From positions 868,001 through 932,000 of the forward strand of contig NZ_CP016444.1 in assembly GCF_001742165.1 (NCBI RefSeq): a stretch of 64,000 nt of DNA, written 5' to 3'. Position numbers and translations under genes: made by a program. This DNA comes from Burkholderia stabilis (GTDB lineage: Bacteria > Pseudomonadota > Gammaproteobacteria > Burkholderiales > Burkholderiaceae). The notes beneath the pieces were generated by a model that had not been told where the DNA came from, searched no databases, and saw only the letters and a program-made list of their open reading frames with translations. Shown here piece after piece: positions 27,580 to 35,975 of the stretch. The first letter of the stretch is position 1, and each line of letters begins with the position of its first letter.

Positions 27580-28119
27580 TTACCGGCTCGCGCGTGAAAA
27601 CAGCAACGAATCGGCGTCGTTGAACCGAATCCGCACCGGCTCGCGATATCCGGCTTTCTCCGCGACGCGGATCGACGCGACGTTGGTCGGCGCGATCAGG
27701 CACACGCTGCGCTCGAATTGCTGCTGCGAATCGAGCCATGCGTGTGCGGCCGCGAGCGCCTCGGTCGCGTAGCCCTTGCCGTGCGCCCAGGTCGCGAGCG
27801 CCCAGCCGGCTTCCGGTATGCCGCGAACCGACGGTTCGATGTTCCGGTGGAAATCCGCGAAACCGAGATCGCCGACATAACGGCCCGACGCCTTCTCGCG
27901 AATCGCCCAGTAGCCATAGCCGAGCAGCGGCCACAGCCCGCGATACGCGAGCATGCGCATCCACGAGTCGCGCGGTGCGGACGGCTCGCCGTTGAAGATG
28001 TGCGCGACGACGCCCGGCTCGGCCCACATGGCGGCGAGCGCGTCGAAGTCGCCGAGCGGATGGCCTTCGAGGACGAGGCGCGGCGTGTCGAGAACGGGCG
28101 GGGAGGAGACGAGCGGCAT
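27580..28119 (-). CDS. GNAT family N-acetyltransferase (RimJ/RimL-like)
   Basis: The 179-residue protein has the RimJ/RimL-type opening LDTPRLVLEGHPLGDFDAL. The GNAT core follows: YWAIREKASGRYVGDLGF, WALATWAHGKGYATEALAAAHAW (acetyl-CoA loop G-K-G-Y-A) and APTNVASIRVAEKAGYRE. It should transfer an acyl group to an amine on a protein or small molecule. It lies 36 bases downstream of the DeoR gene and could be the last gene of the amino-sugar operon, for example as an N-acetyltransferase, but this is inference. Confidence 0.88.
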   Translation of the reverse strand: MPLVSSPPVLDTPRLVLEGHPLGDFDALAAMWAEPGVVAHIFNGEPSAPRDSWMRMLAYRGLWPLLGYGYWAIREKASGRYVGDLGFADFHRNIEPSVRGIPEAGWALATWAHGKGYATEALAAAHAWLDSQQQFERSVCLIAPTNVASIRVAEKAGYREPVRIRFNDADSLLFSRASR

Positions 28120-28155
28120 CGTGGTTTCCGGAGGAGAGGTGGATACGGTGGCGGG

Positions 28156-28974
28156 TCAGACCGTCAGCACGTCGATGCCGCGCTGGCGAAGATCCTCGAC
28201 CACGGCCGCGTCGGCGCCCGTATCGGTGATCAGCATGTCGAGCTGCTCGACGCTCGCGATCACCGACAGGTTGCGCTTCATCAGCTTCGACGAATCGGCC
28301 ACCGCGATCACCTGGCGCGCGATCTTCAGCATCTGCGCGTTGAGCTGCGCTTCGAGCAGGTGCGGCGTCATCAGGCCGATCTCGGGGTCGAGGCTGTCGA
28401 CGCCGAGGAACAGCCGGTCCGCGTACAGCCCCTGCAATGCGACGACGGCCTGCGGCCCCGACAGCGAATAGGAATTCGGCCGAAGCTGGCCGCCCGGCAT
28501 GATCAGGTTGATGTGCGGCGCCGCCGCGAGCAGCACGGCCACGTTCAGCGCGTTCGTGATCACGTTCAGCGACTGCAGCTTCATCGTGAGGATCTGCTTC
28601 GCGATTTCCTCGGTCGTGCTGCCGGAGTCGAGCAGGATCGTCTCGCCGTCGCCGATCAGCGCGGCCGCCGCCGCCGCGATCCGCACCTTCTCCGCGTGAC
28701 GCAGCTTCTGCTTGACCGCGATCGGCACTTCGTCGCTTTCGCGCAGCACGAGCGCGCCGCCGTGCGTGCGCAGCACCGCGCCCGCTGCCGCGAGCGCGTT
28801 CAGGTCGCTGCGCACCGTGACGAGCGAAATGCCGAAACGCTCGGCCAGCTCCTCGACGGTGACTTTCTCCCGTTCGCGCACCAGCTCGCAGATCAGGCGG
28901 CGGCGTTCCTCGACGAGCAGCGGCGCGTGATCGACGGCAGACGGCGGAGGCACTCGGTGAGCGGGCATGTCCAT
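28156..28974 (-). CDS. DeoR family regulator, AgaR-like
   Basis: The 272-residue protein has an N-terminal DeoR helix-turn-helix (RRRLICELVREREKVTVEELA, then FGISLVTVRSDLNAL) and the DeoR sensor domain, with DSGSTTEEIA and VADSSKLMKR, which bind phosphosugars. It is close in style to AgaR, the repressor of N-acetylgalactosamine/galactosamine genes. It is the fifth gene of the leftward amino-sugar operon, 28 bases after the kinase. I infer it binds the inverted CTTTCG-type repeats at 33502-33553 and 33391-33408. Two ATGs (28974, 28968) are possible starts. Confidence 0.9.
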   Translation of the reverse strand: MDMPAHRVPPPSAVDHAPLLVEERRRLICELVREREKVTVEELAERFGISLVTVRSDLNALAAAGAVLRTHGGALVLRESDEVPIAVKQKLRHAEKVRIAAAAAALIGDGETILLDSGSTTEEIAKQILTMKLQSLNVITNALNVAVLLAAAPHINLIMPGGQLRPNSYSLSGPQAVVALQGLYADRLFLGVDSLDPEIGLMTPHLLEAQLNAQMLKIARQVIAVADSSKLMKRNLSVIASVEQLDMLITDTGADAAVVEDLRQRGIDVLTV

Positions 28975-29002
28975 TTCGGCAAGGCAGGGAGCCGAAATGA
29001 TA

Positions 29003-29977
29003 TCAAAACCCCTGCCCGGGCTGGAGCGCGCGCAATGCCGACGGTTCGAGCGGCCGGCCCGCCAGCCGCGCCGCGTGGACGGCCGCGCCGACATGCGGCC
29101 CGAGACGCGGCGCGGTGAGCACGGCGTGCGGCACGACGCGGGCGAGCGCGTCGCGCAGCGGAGCGAGCACGAGCGCGCCCGCGTTGAAGACGCCGCCCGA
29201 ATACGACACGGGCAGCGGCTCGCCCGGCGGCCAGTCGAGCGCGCGCGCGACGCCGGCCGCGAGCTGCGCGAGTTCGTCGGCCGCGCGATCGATCAGCGCG
29301 TGCGCGTGCGCGTCGCCCGCGCGCGCCGCATCGATCACGAGCCGCGACAACTGCGCGAAGCGGCTGCGCACGGCACCCGAATTCACCGCCGCGCACACGT
29401 CGAGATCGTGTTCGAGCGAGAAGTGCGCACGCACGATGTCGAACAACGGCCCGCGCGCGGCGCGCCCGTCGGCCATCCGCGAGAACGCCGCGAGCCCTTC
29501 GCGCGCGAGCCAGTAGGCCGAGCCCTCGTCGCCGAAGATCTCGCCCCAGCCGCCGCAGCGCGCGGTGCGGCCTTCGAGTTGCCCGTACGCGATCGACCCG
29601 GTGCCCGCGACGATGCTGATGCCGTCGCCGCCGGCCAGCGTGCCGGCCCAGCTGCACACCATGTCGTTGCCGATCCGGCAGCGGTCGCGGTCGAACAGCG
29701 GGTCGAGCAGGCCGTCGAGTTCGGGCAGCAGGCGGCTGTCCTCGCCGTACGCGGGCAAACCGGCGAACGCATACGCGATCTCGCCGCGCGCGACGTTCGC
29801 CGCGGCCAGCACCGCGTGCACGCCGTCGGCGAGCAGCGTGCGCAGCGCGTCCATGCCGATTTCGAGGTAGTAGCTGGTGGTCGTCTCGTGGCGCGCACGA
29901 ACGCGGCCTTGCGCGTCGATCACCATGAACGCGGTTTTCGTGCCGCCGCCGTCGATGCCGAGAAAGAGTGAGGTCAT
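29003..29977 (-). CDS. BadF/BadG/BcrA-type amino-sugar kinase
   Basis: The 324-residue ATPase has the actin-like phosphate motifs LGIDGGGTKTAF (phosphate 1) and ISIVAGTGSIAYG, together with CGGWGEIFGDEGSAYWLAREG. This is the signature of the N-acetylglucosamine kinase branch of the BadF family. Beside agaS and kbaZ homologues it probably phosphorylates galactosamine or N-acetylgalactosamine at position 6, a role I infer from context. Its ATG overlaps the agaS stop, so the two are translationally coupled. No PTS genes are present, so a kinase-dependent route for an unphosphorylated imported sugar makes sense. Confidence 0.88.
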   Translation of the reverse strand: MTSLFLGIDGGGTKTAFMVIDAQGRVRARHETTTSYYLEIGMDALRTLLADGVHAVLAAANVARGEIAYAFAGLPAYGEDSRLLPELDGLLDPLFDRDRCRIGNDMVCSWAGTLAGGDGISIVAGTGSIAYGQLEGRTARCGGWGEIFGDEGSAYWLAREGLAAFSRMADGRAARGPLFDIVRAHFSLEHDLDVCAAVNSGAVRSRFAQLSRLVIDAARAGDAHAHALIDRAADELAQLAAGVARALDWPPGEPLPVSYSGGVFNAGALVLAPLRDALARVVPHAVLTAPRLGPHVGAAVHAARLAGRPLEPSALRALQPGQGF

Positions 29978-31146
29978 GAGGGCTGCCCCGCATACGGATG
30001 AATGGTGACGCCCGCCACGACGCGATTGACGGTGCCGGACGCGCTCGGATTGTCGGGCGTGAGCCCGAGCCGCAACGACGCGAGCAGCGCGAAGCATTGC
30101 GCGAGGATCAGCGCGACGGGCGCGAGCGCGAGATCGGGCAGGCCGGGCGGCAGCGGCACCGTCAGATCGTCGTCGGACGGCGGCGGTGCGCCGGTGCCGT
30201 TCGACGGCGCGGCACTGACCGACAGTATGCCGGCCGCGCGGTTTTCGCGCCGCAGTTCGCGCAGCAGGTCGAGATCGTAGCGACGCGTGTGCGGATCGCC
30301 CGACAGCAGCACGACGACCAGCGTGCGCTCGTCGAGGAACGTTTTCGGGCCGTGGCGGAAGCCGAGCGGCGATTCGGCCATCGCGACGATCAGCCCGTCC
30401 GTCAGTTCCAGCAGCTTCAGCGCGGCTTCGCGCGCGAGCCCGAGCAGCGCGCCGCTGCCGAGATAGACGACCCGCTCGGGCAACTGCCGCACGCGTTCGG
30501 CGATGCGCGCCGACTGCTCGCGCAGCAGCGTGCGCGCGGCGTCGGCCAGCGGTTCGACCGGCATGCCCGGCACGCCGAACGCCCATGCCGCGCCGAGCAG
30601 CATGCCGCTGAAACTGGACGTCATCGCGAACGCCTGATCGTGCGTGGCATCCGGCAACAGCACGACGTGCGCGTGCGGATGGGCGGCGAGGCGCCGGTTC
30701 AGCGTGCCGTCGGCCGCGCACGTGAACACGAGATGGCGGCAGCCGGCGACGACGCGGTCGGCCAGTTCGACGGCCGCGAGGCTTTCCGGGCTGTTGCCCG
30801 AGCGCGCGAACGACACGAGCAGCGTCGGCACGCCGGGCTGCAGCGTTTCGTCGGGGCACGCGACGATGTCGGTGGTGGCCACCGCTTCGACGCGGCCGCC
30901 GAACCGGTGTCGCAGCGCGGGCACGAGGCACTGGCCGATGAAGGCCGAGCTGCCGGCGCCCGTGAGCACGATGCGCAGGCCGGGATCGGCGAGCAGCGGC
31001 GCGAGGAATGCGTCGAGCGCCGCGCGTTGCGCGGCGACGACCGCATGCACGTCGGGCCAGACGTCGGGTTGCTGGGCGATTTCGCGCGCTGTATGGGCGG
31101 CGTGGCGGCGGGCAAGGTCGGCGGGATCGAAGTCGAAAAATTCCAT
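29974..31146 (-). CDS. agaS: SIS-domain sugar-phosphate deaminase/isomerase, AgaS-like
   Basis: The 390-residue protein has two SIS domains: first IVLTGAGSSAFIGQCL with TLLVSFARSGNSPESLAAV, then VYLGSGALLGLAREAALKLLELTDG with ESPLGFRHGPKTFL. These are the hallmarks of AgaS, which converts galactosamine-6-phosphate to tagatose-6-phosphate and ammonia. The glutaminase domain of GlmS is absent, as expected. The start at 31146 (MEFFDFD) aligns with relatives. It lies 22 bases after the kbaZ-like gene and overlaps the kinase gene. Confidence 0.88.
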   Translation of the reverse strand: MEFFDFDPADLARRHAAHTAREIAQQPDVWPDVHAVVAAQRAALDAFLAPLLADPGLRIVLTGAGSSAFIGQCLVPALRHRFGGRVEAVATTDIVACPDETLQPGVPTLLVSFARSGNSPESLAAVELADRVVAGCRHLVFTCAADGTLNRRLAAHPHAHVVLLPDATHDQAFAMTSSFSGMLLGAAWAFGVPGMPVEPLADAARTLLREQSARIAERVRQLPERVVYLGSGALLGLAREAALKLLELTDGLIVAMAESPLGFRHGPKTFLDERTLVVVLLSGDPHTRRYDLDLLRELRRENRAAGILSVSAAPSNGTGAPPPSDDDLTVPLPPGLPDLALAPVALILAQCFALLASLRLGLTPDNPSASGTVNRVVAGVTIHPYAGQPS

Positions 31147-31168
31147 GGGCGGATCTGAGGAGAGTCGG

Positions 31169-32452
31169 TCACGCGGCACACGCGTGAAGATACGGACGAA
31201 CGGCCTCGGCCGTGCCGTCCTGCAACAGTGCGCCGGTACGCAATGGGAGCCGTCCTTCGCGGACGGCCTCGTACTGGCGCGGCAAATGCTGGCTGACCAG
31301 CGTGAGCGGCGGCGGCGACGCGTCGAGACGCGCGAGCAGGCCGGCGCACGCGCGCTGCACGGCCGGATGGGCCCAGTAGTAGCGGATGCGGTCGCTCAGG
31401 CTGTAGGCGAGGTCGAGATCGAGATGCGCGCCGGCCGCGTAGTAGTCGCGCCAGTGCGCGGGTTCGCTGCGCATCACGCCGAGCACGGTTTCGATGAAAC
31501 CGTCGTCGTCGCCGAGCCATTCGCGTTCGATTGCGGCAAGCGCCCACAGCGTTTCGCGCATCGCGAAGGTCACGCCGGGTCCGACCTTCAGGATCGCGAA
31601 GTGGTCGCGCGCAAGTTGAGCGAGCCGATCGGGCGTCTGGTAGTCGGTCGAGTGCGCTTCGAACACGAGCGCCGGTTCGCTTTCGATGAATGCGCTCAGC
31701 GCGCGCGCGTTGCCGGCATCGTAGTCGATGACCTTGTGATGATCGAACTCGACGCCGGGCTGCACGACCATCGCGATCACGCGCGACCACGCATCGTCGA
31801 GGCCCGCACGCGCGAACGCGTCGCGGTGCAGCGCGAGCGTCGAGGCGGCCGCGTCAGGCGCGGTGACCGCCAGCGTGTCGAGCGTGTCGTGCGCGCCGCC
31901 GGGCACCGGCACCTCGGTGCCGATCACGTAGACCGGCGGCTCGCCGCGCGGCGAGCCGGCCGCCCAGGCGTGTTCGGCGGCGCGGCACAGGCGCACCGCG
32001 CGTGCCGCGATTTCGAATTCGGGCAGCGGCGACGGATCGTCCGCGCACGACATCGAGCAGTCGAGATGCAGCTTGCGAAAGCCGGCCGCGACGTACTGCG
32101 CGACCATTGCTTCGGCCTTGTCCATTGCGTGCGCGGCCGGCAGCCGGCGCCATGCGTTCGGGCCCAGGTGGTCGCCGCCGAGCAGGATCGCCTCGGGGCT
32201 CACGCGTTCGCGCGCGGCGATCTCGAACACGTAGCGGCGGAAGTCGTGCGGCGTCATGCCCGTATAGCCGCCGTCCTGGTTGACCTGGTTGCAGGTCGCT
32301 TCGATCAGCGCGGGGCGATCGAGCGCCGCGCACTCGCGCAGCGCCGCCGCGATCGCGACCGGATGCGCGGAACACACCGAAGGCATGCCGACCGGCGGCG
32401 TGCCGCGCGGCGCCTGCTTGTGACGGCGAACGAGATCGAGCAGGTATTTCAT
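31169..32452 (-). CDS. GatZ/KbaZ-like tagatose-1,6-bisphosphate aldolase-associated subunit
   Basis: The 427-residue protein starts MKYLLDLVRRHKQAPRGTP, with MPSVCSAHPVAIAAALRECAA, GGYTGMTPHDFRRYV, ILLGGDHLGPNAW, LHLDCSMSCADD and VIGTEVPVPGGA. These are all conserved in GatZ/KbaZ (tagatose bisphosphate aldolase, non-catalytic subunit). In enteric bacteria this subunit supports the catalytic GatY/KbaY, but no such gene is in the window, so its aldolase partner or an independent activity (a tagatose-6-phosphate kinase role has been suggested) remains open. Its start overlaps the transporter stop (ATGA). Confidence 0.88.
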   Translation of the reverse strand: MKYLLDLVRRHKQAPRGTPPVGMPSVCSAHPVAIAAALRECAALDRPALIEATCNQVNQDGGYTGMTPHDFRRYVFEIAARERVSPEAILLGGDHLGPNAWRRLPAAHAMDKAEAMVAQYVAAGFRKLHLDCSMSCADDPSPLPEFEIAARAVRLCRAAEHAWAAGSPRGEPPVYVIGTEVPVPGGAHDTLDTLAVTAPDAAASTLALHRDAFARAGLDDAWSRVIAMVVQPGVEFDHHKVIDYDAGNARALSAFIESEPALVFEAHSTDYQTPDRLAQLARDHFAILKVGPGVTFAMRETLWALAAIEREWLGDDDGFIETVLGVMRSEPAHWRDYYAAGAHLDLDLAYSLSDRIRYYWAHPAVQRACAGLLARLDASPPPLTLVSQHLPRQYEAVREGRLPLRTGALLQDGTAEAVRPYLHACAA

Positions 32453-33351
32453 GCCGATTCTCCCGCCGCGCCGGCCGTTGCCGCGTTCTCCGGTTGCAGC
32501 GCGAGCAGCAGCGCGGCAAGCAGCGCCAGCGCGATGCCCGTCAGCTTGCTGCCGGTCGGCGTCGTGCCCGTGACGGCCATCGAGATCACCGACGTCAGCA
32601 ACGGCGCGCCCGCGTTGACGAGCGGCGACACGACGATCGCCTTGCCGAAGCGGAACGCGTACACGAGCGTCAGCGCGCCGATCGCGTTCAGCACCTGGAT
32701 GACGGCGGCGAGCCCCGGGCCGCTCATGCCGTAGTTGATCGTCCGGCCGAAGTCGGTCATCCACAGGGCGAACGGCACGCACAGCAGGCCGGTCAGCGCC
32801 ATGTAGAAGAAGATCGATTCCGCATCCATCGTCGCGTTCGCGATCTTGATGAAATACGCCTGCAGCCCCCACGCGACGAGCACCAGCAGCGCGAGCGCGA
32901 ACCACAGCCCGAATTTCGCGGGCCCCTGGCCGGACTGGAAGTCGAACAGCGGCAGCGAGCACAGCGCGAGCACGATGCCGGCGAGGCCGAGCTTGCCGGT
33001 GCGTTCGTGCAGCAGCAGGAACGACAGCGCGATCGTCAGCGCGGGCGACAGCGACACGATCGGGAACACGAGATACGGCGGCCCCGACTCGACCGCACGA
33101 AACAGCAGCATCTGCCCGCCCGCGCCGAGCAGCCCGATGGCGAGCCCCAGCGCCAGCGAACGGCCGTCATGCCGCACGCGCCAGCCGGCGCGCCCGAGCG
33201 CCACCAGCGCCGGCGGAATCATCGTGAACGCCCACACCACGTAGATCAGCGTATCGGGGAAGCCCTGTTCGGCGGGCAAACCGGTGAATGCGCCCCACAC
33301 GCCCCACAGCAGGGTCGTGACGAGCGCGTGGACTAGCCAGTTGTTTTGCAT
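32449..33351 (-). CDS. DMT superfamily transporter (EamA-like)
   Basis: This 300-residue protein has about ten membrane helices in two EamA-like halves: WGVWGAFTGLPA, then QMLLFRAVESGPPYLVFPIVSLSPALT, and later LTLVYAFRFGKAIVVSPLVNAGAPLLT. It is the first gene of the leftward amino-sugar operon and overlaps kbaZ by four bases. I infer it moves the sugar or an amino-sugar oligomer product across the inner membrane. DMT carriers more often export, so direction is uncertain. A CTTTCG-type half-site lies about 40 bases upstream of its ATG (33351). Confidence 0.85.
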   Translation of the reverse strand: MQNNWLVHALVTTLLWGVWGAFTGLPAEQGFPDTLIYVVWAFTMIPPALVALGRAGWRVRHDGRSLALGLAIGLLGAGGQMLLFRAVESGPPYLVFPIVSLSPALTIALSFLLLHERTGKLGLAGIVLALCSLPLFDFQSGQGPAKFGLWFALALLVLVAWGLQAYFIKIANATMDAESIFFYMALTGLLCVPFALWMTDFGRTINYGMSGPGLAAVIQVLNAIGALTLVYAFRFGKAIVVSPLVNAGAPLLTSVISMAVTGTTPTGSKLTGIALALLAALLLALQPENAATAGAAGESA

Positions 33352-33390
33352 CGGTCGCGTCTTTCGAAGATGGTTCAGAACCGTCGAATG

Positions 33391-33408
33391 CTTTCGTTTT
33401 CTGCTTTG
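33391..33408. promoter_or_regulatory. Second putative AgaR/DeoR half-operator
   Basis: CTTTCGTTTTCTGCTTTG is a degenerate copy of the tandem element CTTTCGATTTCTTTCGTT found 111 bases to the right. It lies 39 bases upstream of the DMT transporter start. I infer it is an additional repressor site. Confidence 0.5.
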
Positions 33409-33501
33409 CGAGCGCCGCCGGAAGCCAATCGATGGACCACTCCCGGTGACGTTTCACATAAAAGCGTCAGAATCGCCTGCCGGGAGTCGTCAATCTATTG
33501 G

Positions 33502-33553
33502 CTTTCGATTTCTTTCGTTATTAGTGTAAACCACAAACGAAAGAAATCGAAAG
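33502..33553. promoter_or_regulatory. Perfect 18+18 bp inverted operator between the two amino-sugar transcription units
   Basis: The left arm CTTTCGATTTCTTTCGTT (33502-33519) is perfectly repeated in inverse at 33536-33553, with a 16-base A/T-rich spacer. Each arm is itself a tandem repeat of CTTTCG-N4. Tandem CTTTCG-like repeats are typical binding sites of DeoR-family sugar regulators such as AgaR. It lies in the 391-base gap between the divergent transporter (33351) and GH36 (33743) genes; no open frame in that gap has gene-like codon use. Confidence 0.75.
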
Positions 33554-33742
33554 ATCGTCTAGATTGCCGATCAGCACGATGCGGATGTGTCGGCGCATGG
33601 CCCTTCTTCACGAGGAACCTCGCATGAACGCTTGCTTTTCCTTTCGATTTTCGTTGTTTGGCCGGTTCGCCGGCCGGCTGCACCGGTTCGTGCCGGTTGC
33701 CTTCTGCGCTGGCGGCGCGCCGCTTCGGCACGGGGTGTGGCA

Positions 33743-35878
33743 ATGACCACGCGACGGGCGTTCATGCAGTGGCTGGCCGCCGGTGCGGCGAGCCCGATCC
33801 TGATCGGTGTCGGCGTGCGCGATGCGCACGGCGGCGAGCCGCAGCGTGTCGCGTTGCGTGACGACCGGCTCGTGATCGAGTTCGATCCGGCGATGCGCTG
33901 CCGGCTGGGCGTCCGCCGCGGCGGCGGCACGCGCGCGCTGACCCGTTTCGATGCAAGCGAGACGCTCGAGCAGCTGATCGGTCCGGCGCCGCCGCCGACG
34001 TCGGACGGCCCGGCGCCCGACACGCGGCCGGTGCGCACGATCGGGCGCTTCGCGATCGTCGACGCCGCGCACGCCGAAGTCGCGACCGTGTTCGGTGCAG
34101 GCCGGCAACTGCGGCTGGTCGGCCGCTCGGCGGACGGATTCGAGAAGACGCTGCGCGTCACGTTGCTCGATGCGCGGCCGGGTGTCGCGCTGATCGACAC
34201 GCAGTTTCGCAACGCCGGCACGCAGGCGGCCGATATCCGCGCATGGAGCGTCGGCGCGCACCGGCTGCTGCCGGCCGCCGCCGGCGCGGGCGGGTACTGG
34301 ACCTATTCCGGGGCGAGCCATGCCGACCGGCGCGACTGGGTGCAGCCGGTGAAGGCCGGCTTCGACCAGCGCAATTTCATGGGCATGAACGCGTCGGACT
34401 ACGGCGGCGGCACGCCCGTCGTCGATGTGTGGCGGCGCGACCTGGGCATCGCGCTAGGGCATCTCGACACGGTGCCGCGCCTCGTGTCGCTGCCCGTGCG
34501 CGCGGTGCGCAACGAAGTCGCGCTCGGCATGCGCGGCGAGAAGACGGTCACGCTCGCGCCGGGCGCGACGCTCGACACGCCGACCGCGTTCGTGATGCTG
34601 CACGACGGCGACTATTTCGTCGCGCTCGATACCTATCGGCAGATGATGGGCGCGCACGGTTTTCATGCGCCGCAACCGCCGGCGAGCGCCTACGAGCCGA
34701 TCTGGTGCGCGTGGGGCTACGAGCGCCAGTTCAGCCTCGACTACGTGCGCGCCACGTTGCCGAAGGTGCGGGAACTCGGCTTCAAGTGGGCCGTGCTCGA
34801 CGACGGCTGGCAACGGCGCACCGGCGACTGGGTGCCCGACCGCGCGAAATTCCCGGCCGGCGACGCGGACATGAAGGCGCTCGTCGACGACATCCATGCG
34901 AGCGGGCAGAAGGCGCGGCTCTGGATCGCGCCGCTCGCGGTCGCGCCGGGCAGCGACGAACTGCACGACCACACCGACATGCTGCTGCTCGACGCGGACG
35001 GCGCGCCGCAGGCGATCACGTGGTGGAACAGCTTCTACCTGTGCCCGGCCTACGAGAAGACGCAGGCGCACGTCGCCGCGCTCGTGAAGAAGGTGATCGG
35101 CGAATGGGGCTTCGACGGGATGAAGATCGACGGCCAGCACCTGAACGGCGTCGCGCCATGCTTCAACCCTGCGCACAGCCATGCACGGCCGGAGGATTCG
35201 GTCGAGCATCTGGCGGATTTCTACCGCGTGTTCCATGACACCGCGCATGCAATCAAGCCGGATGCCGTCGTCGAAGTGTGCCCGTGCGGCACCGCGTACG
35301 CGTTCCACAACATGCGCTACATCGACCAGGCGCCCGCGTCCGATCCGCTGTCGAGCTGGCAGGTGCGGCACAAGGGCAAGACGCTGAAGGCGTTGATGGG
35401 CGCGTCGTCCGCGTTCGCGGGCGACCACGTCGAGCTGAGCGACGGCGGGCGCGATTTCGCGTCGGCGGTCGGCGTCGGCGCGGTCATCTCGACGAAGTTC
35501 ACGTGGCCCGTCGATCCGAAGCCGAAGAATTCGTTCCTGCTGACGCCCGAGCGCGAGCAGGCGTGGCGGCACTGGGTCGGCGTGTACAACGCGCACCGGC
35601 TTGCGGAGGGCCGTTATCGCGGCGAGCTCTACGACATCGCGTTCGACAAGCCGGAAACGCACGTCGTGGAAAAGGACGGCGTGCTGCATTACGCGTGCTA
35701 CGCCGAGCGCTGGAATGGCGCCGTCGCGCTGCGCGGCCTGCAGCCCGGCCGGTCGTACCGGATCGTCGACTACGCGAACGGCAATCGCGAGGTCGGCCGC
35801 GTCGCGCCCGGACAGGCCGCGATCGCATTGCGCTTCGAGCATGCGGCGCTGCTGCGCGCCGAGCCGCTCGACGCGTAG
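33743..35878 (+). CDS. Tat-exported GH36-like alpha-galactosidase / alpha-N-acetylgalactosaminidase
   Basis: The 711-residue protein has a Tat signal (TTRRAFMQWLAAGAASP) ending near residue 29. An N-terminal beta-supersandwich (about 35-310) is followed by a TIM barrel (about 315-600) and a C-terminal beta domain. Melibiase-clan motifs are WCAWGYERQFS, KWAVLDDGWQ, RLWIAPLAV, the nucleophile D463 in GFDGMKIDGQ, and a likely acid/base D534 (ASDPLSSW). It should remove alpha-linked galactose or GalNAc in the periplasm. ATG 33743 was chosen because the twin arginines follow at once. The GH114 gene lies 97 bases downstream and the operator upstream. Confidence 0.88.
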   Translation: MTTRRAFMQWLAAGAASPILIGVGVRDAHGGEPQRVALRDDRLVIEFDPAMRCRLGVRRGGGTRALTRFDASETLEQLIGPAPPPTSDGPAPDTRPVRTIGRFAIVDAAHAEVATVFGAGRQLRLVGRSADGFEKTLRVTLLDARPGVALIDTQFRNAGTQAADIRAWSVGAHRLLPAAAGAGGYWTYSGASHADRRDWVQPVKAGFDQRNFMGMNASDYGGGTPVVDVWRRDLGIALGHLDTVPRLVSLPVRAVRNEVALGMRGEKTVTLAPGATLDTPTAFVMLHDGDYFVALDTYRQMMGAHGFHAPQPPASAYEPIWCAWGYERQFSLDYVRATLPKVRELGFKWAVLDDGWQRRTGDWVPDRAKFPAGDADMKALVDDIHASGQKARLWIAPLAVAPGSDELHDHTDMLLLDADGAPQAITWWNSFYLCPAYEKTQAHVAALVKKVIGEWGFDGMKIDGQHLNGVAPCFNPAHSHARPEDSVEHLADFYRVFHDTAHAIKPDAVVEVCPCGTAYAFHNMRYIDQAPASDPLSSWQVRHKGKTLKALMGASSAFAGDHVELSDGGRDFASAVGVGAVISTKFTWPVDPKPKNSFLLTPEREQAWRHWVGVYNAHRLAEGRYRGELYDIAFDKPETHVVEKDGVLHYACYAERWNGAVALRGLQPGRSYRIVDYANGNREVGRVAPGQAAIALRFEHAALLRAEPLDA

Positions 35879-35975
35879 GAAGCAAGCGTCACCCTGCATC
35901 ACCCGTATCACTTCGCGTCACCGAGCAACCCGTAGTTCAATTCGTCATCCCGACTCCTCCACTGGAGATGCATCG

